Below, in pieces: positions 15,831 through 25,500 of a stretch of 40,452 bases of DNA. Origin of the DNA: an uncultured Verrucomicrobiota bacterium (GTDB lineage: Bacteria; Verrucomicrobiota; Verrucomicrobiia; Verrucomicrobiales; DEV007); NCBI GenBank assembly GCA_902589825.1, contig CACIUL010000029.1, positions 1-40,452 on the forward strand. Reading direction: 5' to 3'. Position numbers and translations under genes: made by a program. Below the pieces are notes generated by a model, which did not search any database, had not been told where the DNA came from, and saw nothing but the letters and a program-made list of their open reading frames with translations. Within the stretch, counting starts at the first letter, position 1. Each line of letters opens with the position of its first letter.

Positions 15831-18593
15831 ATGAATTACCTTAATTTACTTTTAGCCGCAGCATTGGCGCTGACTATCGCCCTTCCTGTTTCCTCCGAGG
15901 CGGCAAACATTTTCACCCTCGGCAATGATGACGGGGCAACCGGGGAATTTTCCCAGGAAAACGGGACGCAGCCCGCTCCCGGGGCGGCTGATGTCTTCGA
16001 TGATGACTACTACTTTGCCGGCACCTATGGCATCGGTGTTGTGGCTGTTGATGAGGACTGGAAGAACTTTGACCGTGCCATCACCAATGGTGACCCCACC
16101 AACCGTATTCACTTTAACCTGGCAGATGCCGACATCATCAATCAGGAACTCACGCTGACTGTTGACCTCTTTGCCGGCGGTTGGTGGGATGCCGTGGCCG
16201 GTGCCGGCGGCGGCACTTTTGGAACTCATGACGTCAGCATCAACTTTAATGGCACGAATATCCTGACACAGGACGGTATTGTAGCTGACACGTTCTCTGA
16301 AGTGACCTTCAGCCCGGCATCGGTTAACGCAGTGGCAGGGGAAAACGTCATCGAGATCACGCGCACCGGCGGCGACAGCAAGGGAGATGGAGGTAACGCC
16401 GGCTGGATCCAGTTTGACTACATCACCCTGGAATCCAATCCCGCAGCCGATCCTGCCATCATCCAGACCTTTACCTCGAATAAGGACGTGGTTTCTGGCA
16501 CCTCGCCAACAGCAACCCTTTCCTGGCAAGTCAATCCCGACCCGGCAATCAAACTCTCCATTGATAATGACATCGGGGATGTCACCGCCCTTACCAGCAA
16601 CGGCAGTGGCAGTATCGAGATAAGGATATCCGAATCAACCACCTACACCTTGACAGCAACCGATGCCGACGGCTCGGAAACAGCCACGGTCAGCATTTCT
16701 TTTGAAGCTTACGCCGAACTTTGGCGCATTGGAGCCGATGACGCAAGCCAGGCGGAATTCAGCCAGGAGAATGGTCCCCAATCTGCCCCGGGCTCACCCA
16801 CCGTCTTTGATGATGACTTCTACCTCGCCGGCACCTACCCGGACCCGGTAGGTGTTGTCGAGGCAGACGAAAACTTGAAGAATTTTGACCGGGCCATTGC
16901 AAACAATGATCCCGCCAACCGGATTCACTTTAACCTCGGCGCCCTGGAAGCTGCTCCTGAAAGCCAATTGCGCCTCACTGTTGACCTTCAAGCCGGCGGA
17001 TGGTGGGATGCTGTGGCCGCAGCAGGTGGTGAAGGTTACGGAACCCATGATGTGAGCGTCGACTTCAACGGCACCAATATCTATAGTCAGTCGGGCATCG
17101 TTGCCGATACCACGGTGGAACTGGAATTCTCCGGTGATGATGTCGGTGCAAACGAGGGCGCAAATATCATTGAAATCACCCGCACCGGCGGTGACAGCAA
17201 GGGCGATGGAGGCAATGCCGGATGGATCCAGTTCGACTACCTGAGCCTTGAGTCCGACATCAGTGCCGTGCCCCTGACCGACCCGATTTCCGCATTCAGC
17301 GCCAGTAAAGAACTCATACAGCCCGGTCAGGCCATCAGCCTTGACTGGCGGGTTGACCCGACTGCCCAGGTAAGCATTGACCAGGGAATCGGCAACGTGG
17401 ACGCACAGACCATCAATGGTGTCGGCAGCCTGCAAATTGCGCCGACAGCAAATACCACCTACACCCTGACCTCGGTACGTGGTGGAGAAACCGAGACTGC
17501 CACTCTCACCGTCACCGTGGACCTCGCACTCTCATTCGCCGGCAACGTGACAACAGTAACCCCCGAGGCACCAACGGCCCGCCTGACCTGGTCTGTTGAC
17601 CCAAACCCGGACGTGACGGTCTCCATTGACAACAATATCGGTGACGTAACCGCCATCACCGCCGATGGCAGGGGCTTCATCGATGTCAGCCCGACGGCAA
17701 CCACCACCTATACCCTCACCGCCACGCGCCCGAACACACCGGAGGATGATACCGAGATCTCAACAGCCACTGTCGAATTCTCCCTTGTCTATTCACCGCT
17801 TTGGGTGATCGGCGAGGATGACGGCACCCAGGCGGAATTCAGCCAGGAGAACGGCTCGCAGCCCGCACCGGGCTCACCCTTCGCCTTTGATGACGACTTC
17901 TACCTCGCCGGCAACTACCCGGATTCGGTGGGTCTTGTTGAAGCGGATGAAATCTGGAAAAATCTTGACCGGGCCATTGCAACCAATGATCCCACCAACC
18001 GTATCCATTTTAACCTTGATGCACAGCAGTCCCTGCCCGCATCAGGCATACGCCTTACCGTGGACCTGATTGCCGGCGGCTGGTGGGATGCGGTAGCAGG
18101 TGCCGGTGGCGAGGGCTATGGAACCCATGACATCAGTATTAACTTCAACGGCAACAACATCCTCACGAAGGAGGGAATTGAAGCCGACACCGTTGAAGTC
18201 ATGACCTTCAGTGCAGCTGACGTGGATGCGGTTGCCGGAGAGAACATTATTGAGATCACGCGCACCGGCGGCGACAGCAAGGGAGATGGAGGCAATGCCG
18301 GATGGATCCAGTTCGACTACATTGCAGCGGACATTTCCTTGGCCACCGGCGGTATCGGACCCTTCCTGATTACCGACTTCCGCTATGACCAGACCCTCAA
18401 CCAGCTCGCGCTGACCTTCCCTTCAACAGCAGGTCAGTTTTTCATGATCGAGACCTCAAACGATCTTGGAACCTGGCTTGAGTATGACGATAGCGTCTCT
18501 GCAGATGCAGGCGATACCACAACCTACATCATCCAGCTGACAGGGAATGAACCTGACCCGTTCTTTGTGCGGGCACAACGCCTTCAGCCTTGA
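15831..18593 (+). CDS. Secreted modular protein with three ~180-residue beta modules and Ig-like spacers
   Basis: A 920-residue exported protein (signal peptide ending near SSEAA; ATG 15831). Three homologous modules start at about residues 24, 297 and 654. Each runs LGxDDG...EFSQENG, FDDDxY, FDRAI...DPxNRIHFNL, GGWWDAVA, GTHDxSxxFNG and ends EITRTGGDSKGDGGNAGW. Between them are Ig/FN-like segments containing STTYTLTAT or NTTYTLTSV and the phrase SIDNxIGDVTA. The C-terminus (ITDFRYDQTLNQLALTFPST...FFVRAQ) matches a domain common at the ends of secreted verrucomicrobial proteins. The module looks like a beta-sandwich resembling non-catalytic domains of polysaccharide lyases, so glycan binding is a guess. 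No catalytic motif and no PEP-CTERM tail are present. The FG-GAP/thioredoxin gene follows after 27 nt. Confidence 0.85.
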   Translation: MNYLNLLLAAALALTIALPVSSEAANIFTLGNDDGATGEFSQENGTQPAPGAADVFDDDYYFAGTYGIGVVAVDEDWKNFDRAITNGDPTNRIHFNLADADIINQELTLTVDLFAGGWWDAVAGAGGGTFGTHDVSINFNGTNILTQDGIVADTFSEVTFSPASVNAVAGENVIEITRTGGDSKGDGGNAGWIQFDYITLESNPAADPAIIQTFTSNKDVVSGTSPTATLSWQVNPDPAIKLSIDNDIGDVTALTSNGSGSIEIRISESTTYTLTATDADGSETATVSISFEAYAELWRIGADDASQAEFSQENGPQSAPGSPTVFDDDFYLAGTYPDPVGVVEADENLKNFDRAIANNDPANRIHFNLGALEAAPESQLRLTVDLQAGGWWDAVAAAGGEGYGTHDVSVDFNGTNIYSQSGIVADTTVELEFSGDDVGANEGANIIEITRTGGDSKGDGGNAGWIQFDYLSLESDISAVPLTDPISAFSASKELIQPGQAISLDWRVDPTAQVSIDQGIGNVDAQTINGVGSLQIAPTANTTYTLTSVRGGETETATLTVTVDLALSFAGNVTTVTPEAPTARLTWSVDPNPDVTVSIDNNIGDVTAITADGRGFIDVSPTATTTYTLTATRPNTPEDDTEISTATVEFSLVYSPLWVIGEDDGTQAEFSQENGSQPAPGSPFAFDDDFYLAGNYPDSVGLVEADEIWKNLDRAIATNDPTNRIHFNLDAQQSLPASGIRLTVDLIAGGWWDAVAGAGGEGYGTHDISINFNGNNILTKEGIEADTVEVMTFSAADVDAVAGENIIEITRTGGDSKGDGGNAGWIQFDYIAADISLATGGIGPFLITDFRYDQTLNQLALTFPSTAGQFFMIETSNDLGTWLEYDDSVSADAGDTTTYIIQLTGNEPDPFFVRAQRLQP
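15900..16440 (+). repeat. Module copy 1 of 4
   Basis: First copy of the module, in the 920-residue protein. It shares its DNA-level 3' end (EITRTGGDSKGDGG coding segment) nearly exactly with copy 3. Confidence 0.8.
16717..17265 (+). repeat. Module copy 2 of 4
   Basis: Second copy, starting at ELWRIGADD. Its end (coding GNAGWIQFDY) is identical over about 30 nt to copy 3, suggesting recent duplication or gene conversion. Confidence 0.8.
17790..18345 (+). repeat. Module copy 3 of 4
   Basis: Third copy, starting at PLWVIGEDDGTQAEF. The same GTQAEFSQENGSQP string recurs in copy 4 in the PEP-CTERM gene at 21747. Confidence 0.8.
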
Positions 18594-18620
18594 TGAACCC
18601 GGGGAGGACACACTATCCCC

Positions 18621-21614
18621 TTGCAAAAAACAGTTAAAGATTGCCTGCTTGGCACAACCGTTTTGCTTTTGCTCTGTGGGCTGGCAGCCTGCAGTAAAAA
18701 AAACGCGCATTCCGCACAGCCGGAAAAAAGCGAAACCCGGAAAATCGAGCGCATGGTGGCCGTCGAGGAGCTGATCCTTGAGCTGACACCCCAGCTTGAG
18801 CAACTCTCAGGCAGTGTATTGAACCTTGCCCTGCCAACTTCAAGGACCCGGTCGGCAATCTTCTCGGAAAATATTGAGATCAACGGCGCATCCCTTTCCC
18901 GGGATAAGTCCCACTCCCATCCCCTCTTTGAATCTACCCGTTGGCAACCGGAAGACAACGAGACCTCCGGGCTGTGGGGTGGCCTGCTTGAAAACATCGC
19001 CTATTTTAAACATGCGCACTTCTATTTCATATCCGGGGAATTCAACCGACAGGATAAGGACCGTTTTGAGGCGCAGGTCGGTTTTGAGGCATCCGCCGCC
19101 GACCGTAATGGCAGGGCAATTGCCCTCAAGACCACACAAAAGATCAGCTGGTGCCGTGAAGGAAGCTCATGGACAATCTGCGCCTGGCTGCAGGATCCTC
19201 TGACCATGAAGGATACCGCCCGGCCCCTATTCCGCGAGGTGCTCAAGCAGGCACTTCCTGATTCCCGATCCTACCAAGAAGCACGCCGATCCCGCCATGA
19301 GCAAAACCTCATCGATCTATTTACAAAGGACAAGTTTACCGTCACCAAGCAAATCCACGCCGACTACCTCGACCTCGACTCGACCTTCCAGCACCCGGGC
19401 CTCTCGGTCGTGGACTTTGACAATGACGGCTGGGATGACCTCTACGTGATGGGCCGCTGGGGAACCAACCAGATGCTGCGCAACAACAGGGACGGCACCT
19501 TCACCGATGTCGCCCGGGAAATCGGGCTCGACATCAACGGATTGTGTAACTGTGCCATCTTTGCCGACTTCGACAATGACGGTGATCCTGATGTGTTTAT
19601 CGGCCGCAGCCTGGAACGATCAATATATCTGGCAAACGAGAACGGGCGCTATATCGACCGTACCAGTGAGGCCTGTGGTAAAATGCCCCTGCCTTTCCTG
19701 GTCTCAACCATCTCCGCTGTTGACTATAACCAGGACGGGCTGCTGGACGTCTATCTCGGCCTCTACGCCCCGCCGCAGAAAAGCGGCACTCCCGACAAGT
19801 GGGCCAGGCAGTTCTTCCCGGAAAAGATGGCGCAGGAAATCCTGGCGCGTTTTCCCGCCTCGCACCGCTACGTCAACCGGTTGGGACCACCGAACCTGCT
19901 GCTGGCCAACCGCGGCAACGGCCGTTTCTCGGTCGCGCCAGAAACCATGGAACTCGCCGAGTGGCACAACACCTACCAGAGCGTGTGGAGTGACTTTGAC
20001 GGTGATGGTGACCCTGACGTCTATGTCTGCAATGATTTCGCGCCCGATCACCTCTATCGCAACGAGGGTAACGGCACTCCACCCGGCAAGCCACGCTTTG
20101 TCGATGTTTCCGCTGAGCTTGCAGGAAGTGCCATGCAGGGTTTCGGCATGGGAGCCTCATGGGGCGACTTTAACCGGGACGGCCGGCTGGACCTTTACGT
20201 TTCCAACATGTTCAGCAAGGCGGGCCGGCGTATTACCGGCAGTATTGAGGGACTCGACCCGCGCCTGCCCCATTCTGCGCAGGGAAACCTGCTCTTTCAA
20301 AACAACGGGGTCACCTTCAGCCAGTTAGCCGGCACCGAACCCGGAACCATGCACGTGGCCAAGGCCGGATGGGCATACGGTGCCCAGTTTGTCGATGTAG
20401 ACAATGACGGCTGGCTGGACATTTACTCGGCCAGCGGGTTCTACACCGCGCCGGATGAAATCGCCAACAACAGGGACTTGTGAAGCATTTTCTGGCGCGC
20501 GGTCGTGCGCTCCGATCCCGGCAAGGGCAACTCCCTGAACCAATCAAAGGCCTTTAAGGAAACCACCCGCAGGGCGGCAACACAACTCAACAGTGACCGG
20601 TGGGGAAAGGACTCACTCAGTGGCAAGGAGCGCAACCGGCTATTCCTCAACCGGGACGGCAGGCAATTCTCGGATATCAGCATGCTCTCGGGTGCCGACC
20701 ATGTGGGTGATGGAAGGAGCGTGGTGCTCCTCGACTACAATCACGACGGCAAAACCGACATTGCCTCCGTCAACACCAACGCCCCGAAGCTTGTCCTGTT
20801 CCGTAATGAGGCACTCGCCGAAGAGAACCACTTTATTGCCCTGCGCCTTGTCGGCGGTAACCGCAGCAACCAGGCAAGGCCCGGCTTTTCAAACCGTGAC
20901 GGTTACGGCACACGCATTACCCTGCACTGCGGGGCCAGGTCCTTTGTCGAGGAGCACCGCTGCGGCGAGGGTTACAGTGCCCAGAACAGCAACACCCTGC
21001 TCATTGGCATCGGCAAGGCAAACGGAGTCGACTCCGCAACCATCCGCTGGCCCGGAGGAAAAACGCAGGAGTTGCCGGCACTGCCCGCAGGCAAACTCAT
21101 CACCGTTTACGAGGAACGCGGCTCTGGCAACGATAAGCCCTTCACCATTACCCCGTATATTGCCGCCGGGGATTCCCCCGGGCAAGGCACCACGGCAACA
21201 GCAGACACAAGCTTGCCGGTCTTCTCCCCGGCCGGCGCAACTTCCGAGGCACCCCTGCGGCTCTTTACCCTCAGTGCCACCTGGTGTGAAGCCTGTAAAA
21301 GGGAGCTGCCACAGCTTGCCAGGATCCGCAGCCACTTCCCTGCCGGTCAGCTCGCCATGTTCGGCCTGCCGGGCGATGAAAAGGAAACACCGGCCCAGTG
21401 GCAGGCATACGCCGAGAAATACCGGCCGGGTTACCGGATGCTCCCCGGAATCAGTGCCGCAGAGCGCAAGGCCATGCACAATGCCCTCGGAGAGGCCGCT
21501 GATATCCTGCCCGCCTCTATGGTGACCACCCAAGGTGGTCAGGTCCTGCTGATCACCAAGGGGCTGCCCACCCTGTCACAGATCGCCAGGATCCTGATCA
21601 AAATAAGCCCCTGA
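18621..21614 (+). CDS. FG-GAP/ASPIC lipoprotein with thioredoxin-like C-terminus and an in-frame TGA (candidate selenoprotein)
   Basis: Read through one TGA (20481-20483, residue 621) this encodes 997 residues. The start is TTG 18621 behind GGGGAGGA; the signal peptide ends in the lipobox GLAAC. After a ~240-residue N-terminal region come VCBS/FG-GAP repeats with calcium-type motifs (DFDNDGWDDLYV, DFDNDGDPDVFI, DFDGDGDPDVYV, DVDNDGWLDIYS), forming a beta propeller. The TGA follows EIANNRDL and the frame resumes SIFWRAVV. The frame then runs through a last propeller blade (DYNHDGKTDIAS), an ASPIC/UnbV domain (~760-835, GYGTRITLHCG...IRWPGGKTQEL) and a thioredoxin-like domain with WCEAC (Cys 889 and 892). 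Sequence after the stop matches the family as well as that before it, and codon use does not change. This argues for readthrough or a very recent stop. Known CRTAC1-type homologues, as I recall, have a DLxSFFWRQVV-like segment here. Confidence 0.7.
20481..20511 (+). promoter_or_regulatory. Candidate bacterial SECIS element (TGA plus hairpin)
   Basis: After TGA 20481-20483 and a 10-nt spacer, GGCGCGC (20494-20500) pairs with GTGCGCT (20505-20511): seven pairs, two of them G-U. The loop is GGTC (20501-20504). The loop starts 17 nt after the TGA; in E. coli fdhF it is about 18 nt with the same GGTC apex. Spacing, loop size and the G at the loop start fit bacterial SECIS rules as I remember them. 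The stem is GC-rich, so chance is possible. Confidence 0.5.
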
Positions 21615-21746
21615 GGGGATTTTGGGGAGAAAAACGCCCAGATTTAGAGCTTATCACCTCATATTCAGGGATTTGTCATCCAAAAAGCTTGTCCAAAGCC
21701 TGCAAATTTCGCAGAATTAAGAAAATAACCCCTCTTTGTTTTAAAA

Positions 21747-22442
21747 ATGAAGCTTCAATTCAGTCATCTTTTTGCGACTCTTCTGGGTATCTTGGTGTTG
21801 GCAACTTCCACCTCAAGGGCAGCAAACCTCTTTACCCTCGGCATAGACGATGGCACCCAGGCGGAATTCTCCCAGGAGAATGGATCGCAGCCAGGCCCCG
21901 GTTCAGCCACCGTATTTGACGATGATTACTATTTTGCCGGTACTTACGGCGTTGGCGTTGTGCAGGCTGACGAGGACTTGAAAAACTTTGACCGGGCCAT
22001 TGCAAACAACGACCCGACCAACCGCATTCACTTCAATACACCTGCAGGAATTACAGGTAGTGATGAATTTACCCTTACCGTTGATCTCATCGCCGGTGGA
22101 TGGTGGGATGCCGCGGCTGGAGCCGGCGGAGCCGGCTTTGGAACTCACGATGTCAGCATTACTTTCAATGGCATCAACATCCTGAACCAGACCGGAATTG
22201 AAGGGGACAGCCTGCTGGAGCTTGATTTCACAGCCGCCTCGGTAAACGCAGTGGCCGGCGAAAATGTCATTGAGATCACCCGCACCGGAGGGGACAGCAA
22301 GGGAGATGGTGGCGATGCCGGGTGGATTCAGTTTGACCAGATCACCCTTGGCGTGACACCCGCCGCGATCCCGGAACCCTCAACTGGTATCCTTGCAATG
22401 CTTGCCTGCTGTGGCATGGCTCTGGTGCGTCGCCGTCGCTAA
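21747..22442 (+). CDS. PEP-CTERM protein with a single copy of the shared beta module
   Basis: A 231-residue exported protein with an N-terminal signal peptide (FSHLFATLLGILVLATSTSRA). One module follows (LGIDDGTQAEFSQENG, FDRAIANNDPTNRIHFN, GGWWDAAAGAGG, EITRTGGDSKGDGG). The end is a PEP-CTERM sorting signal: IPEPSTGILAMLACC, a hydrophobic stretch and a basic RRRR tail. Such tails are processed by exosortase, usually in bacteria that make extracellular polysaccharide. The module is closely related to the three copies in the 15831 gene. No Shine-Dalgarno is visible; the start is 132 nt after the FG-GAP gene. A strong terminator follows. Confidence 0.9.
   Translation: MKLQFSHLFATLLGILVLATSTSRAANLFTLGIDDGTQAEFSQENGSQPGPGSATVFDDDYYFAGTYGVGVVQADEDLKNFDRAIANNDPTNRIHFNTPAGITGSDEFTLTVDLIAGGWWDAAAGAGGAGFGTHDVSITFNGINILNQTGIEGDSLLELDFTAASVNAVAGENVIEITRTGGDSKGDGGDAGWIQFDQITLGVTPAAIPEPSTGILAMLACCGMALVRRRR
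21826..22340 (+). repeat. Module copy 4 of 4
   Basis: Single module of the PEP-CTERM protein. It is closest in wording to copies 1 and 3 of the upstream gene (GTQAEFSQENGSQP, VNAVAGENVIEITRTGG). Confidence 0.8.
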
Positions 22443-22465
22443 GCAACATTTTATTTCCTGTGACC

Positions 22466-22499
22466 AAAAAGGCGCCTTTTGTTAAGGCGCCTTTTTTTT
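22466..22499 (+). terminator. Rho-independent terminator
   Basis: AAGGCGCCTT and AAGGCGCCTT arms around the loop TTGTT, extended by A/T pairs to about 13 bp and followed by a run of T. It ends the PEP-CTERM gene transcript and separates it from the 1148-residue FG-GAP gene. Confidence 0.93.
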
Positions 22500-22531
22500 A
22501 CCTGCCCCGCACCGGCAACTGACCGTCCAAC

Positions 22532-25500
22532 ATGCGTATTCACACCCTCATCAGCATTGCCCTGATCACGGTCGGCCTCTGGTCATGCTCGGGGAAAAAA
22601 GAGGAGAAAAAAATCATCCGCATCCCGGTGACATTACCGGAGTGGCAACGCCTCTCGGAGGCAGTCTCATTCCGCCCGCTTGCCGAGCGCAGGGGGGAGG
22701 AAGGCACCCGTTTTACCCGGCTGGGCAAGCAGGAAACGGGAATCGATTTCCAAAACCATGTCGAGCGCAAAAACATCCGCAACTACCTGCTCAACGGTGC
22801 CGGCCTGACTGTCGGCGACATCGACAATGATGGCTGGCCGGATCTCTTCCTTGTCTGCCAGGACGGACCCAACCGTCTCTATCGCCAGGTTGCCCCCTGG
22901 AAATTCGAGGACATCACCATGGCCGCAGGTATCGAGGACCACAACGCCTGGGGCAGCGGCGCCTGCTTTGCTGACCTCGACAATGACGGCGACCTTGATC
23001 TTTTTGTCTGCAACAAGGGAGCCGCCAATGAATTCTACCTCAATTCGGGCAACGGGAAATTCACCGGCGGAAGGTTCAGCCTTTATGCCCCGCAGAACGC
23101 CTCACCAACCATGGCAGCCCCTGCCGATTATGACCGGGACGGTGACCTCGACCTCTACGTGACAGCCAACCGGCTCTTTGATTTCAAGGAGCTCTTCAAC
23201 CACAAGATCGAGGTCATCCAGGACACCGCCACGGGCAAGCGCAGGGTGCCTCCCCCCTTTGATGAACACTGCCAGTATAATGAGGGAAATATCCTCGTTG
23301 AGCTCGGCAGCCCGGACGTCCTCGTGCGCAATGACGGCGGGCAGCCGGGTTCCCCGCCAATCCTGCGATCTGTCCCCCATGCAAAAAGCGGGTTATCCCC
23401 GGGGCGGGACCACGGGCTGGCAGCCGTCTGGTTCGACATCAACAATGACCAGTGGCCCGACCTCTATGTCTCCAATGATTTCTCCTCCCCGGATCACCTC
23501 TATCTAAATACCGGGGACACTTTCAGCGATGTCACCGGCGAGGTGGTGCCCTACACCTCATTCTACTCGATGGGCAGTGACTTTGCAGACATCAACAATG
23601 ACGGCTGGATCGACTACCTTTCCACGGACATGTCGAGCACCACGCACTACAAGCAAAAGACCATGATGGGGCTGATGGAACGCTCACAATGGTTCCTTGA
23701 CAACCTGGAGCCACGCCAGCAGATGCGCAATGTCCTGCACATCAACACCGGGGCCGGAAAGTTCATCTCCGCGGAATTCTTTGCCGGCCTCGACAGCACC
23801 GACTGGACCTGGGGTGCCATGTTCGGCGACCTCGACAATGACGGCCTTGAAGATGTCTACATCACCAACGGCATGGAGCGCAACATCCAGGATGCCGACC
23901 TTGCAGCAAGATCCATCAAGATGAATAAAATGGGTGTTTCCAAGGAGAAGATCCGCGAGGAAATACGTAATGCCCCAAGGTTGCCGGAGAGGAACCTTGT
24001 ATTCCGCAACCTCGGTGACCTGCGCTTCGCACCGGCCAACGACTCATGGAAGCTAACTGAGGAAACAGTCAGTCATGGCGGGCTGCTCTGTGATATCGAC
24101 CGCGACGGCGACCTTGATATTATCACCAACAACATGAACGAGCCGGTAACGCTGCTGCGCAATGAATCCGGCCCGCAAAATGAAGGTATCCTGGTCTCCC
24201 TGGTCGGCAAGAAAAGTAACCGGTTCGGGCTTGGTGCCAGGGTTGTGGTTCAAACCTCAATGGACAAGCACACCCGCATTCTCACCAGTTCCCGCGGCTA
24301 CGCCTCCGGATGTGAACCCGTGGTCCACTTCGGTCTCGGCACCTCCACAGAAATACTCAAGCTCACCGTCTTCTGGCCAAGCGGCGCAGAACAAATCCTG
24401 AAAAACCTTGCAACAGGCCGCCACTACAGGATTTCCGAACCCGCCAACGCACCCGTGAGTGCCCCGCCAGCAAAACCCCTCAGCAATAAGGGTTCCCCTG
24501 TTCTTTTCAATGAACTGCCAGCCTCCGGGTCAGGCCTTGATTTCACCCATGTCGAGAACCGTGTCGATGATTTCGCCACTCAACCGCTACTGCCCAACAA
24601 GCTTTCCCGCTTCGGTCCCGCCCTTTGTGCCGGGGACTTCAACGGCGACGGCCTTGAGGATGTCTTCGCCGGCGGGGCGGCAGGATCGGCAGGAGAGCTC
24701 TTCATCCGCCACAAGGATGGGAAGTTCCTCTCAGCACCTGCAGGGACGGCGTTTACTGACTACCGCCATAGTGAGGACATTGCTGCCGTTGCCCTTGATG
24801 CGGACAATGACGGGGATGAGGACATTTATGTGGTCAGTGGCGGCAATCACGCTGATACGCAGAGCCCGCTCTACCAGGACCGCCTGTACCTGAACCAGGG
24901 CTCAGGGAAATTCATGCTGGCGCCGGAAGGATCCCTGCCAAAGATGCGGGAAAGTGGATCGTGCGTGGCCGCGGCCGACATCGACCGCGACGGGGACATC
25001 GACCTGTTCGTCGGTGCCCGACTTGTCCCCGGCAATTACCCGATGCCACCGGTCTCCAGGCTCCTGCTCAATAACGGCGGCCGGTTTACCCTCGCAACAT
25101 CAGCAGGCCTTGCACCCGAGGGAATGATTACCGGCGCTGTCTTCTCCGACATTGATGCCGACGGCTGGATGGACCTGGTGACCTGCATGGAATGGGGACC
25201 CATATCCGTGTGGAAAAACACCGGCGGAACCTTCACCAATATAGACTCAGGGACCGGGATGGCATCCCTGAGCGGATGGTGGAACGGGATCAGCGCAGGC
25301 GACATTGACGGCGATGGTGACCCGGACTTCATCGCAACCAACTTCGGACTGAACACAAAATACCACGCCTCAGTCAAACACCCGGCGCTGCTTTACGCCG
25401 CGGATTTCGGCAACGGCCACATGAACGTGGTCGAGGCGGAGCACACGGAAGGAAAAGTCTACCCGGTGCGCGGCAAAAGCTGCTCAACCCATGCCATGCC

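Noticed and set aside
16794..17435. 213-codon minus-strand ORF inside the modular protein
   Set aside because: Equivalent shadow ORFs appear opposite each module copy, as expected from repeated DNA and codon bias.
20505..21614. A separate 369-residue gene starting after the TGA
   Set aside because: The first codons lie inside the FWRxVV segment and propeller/ASPIC sequence of the upstream gene, and no signal peptide or ribosome binding site precedes it.
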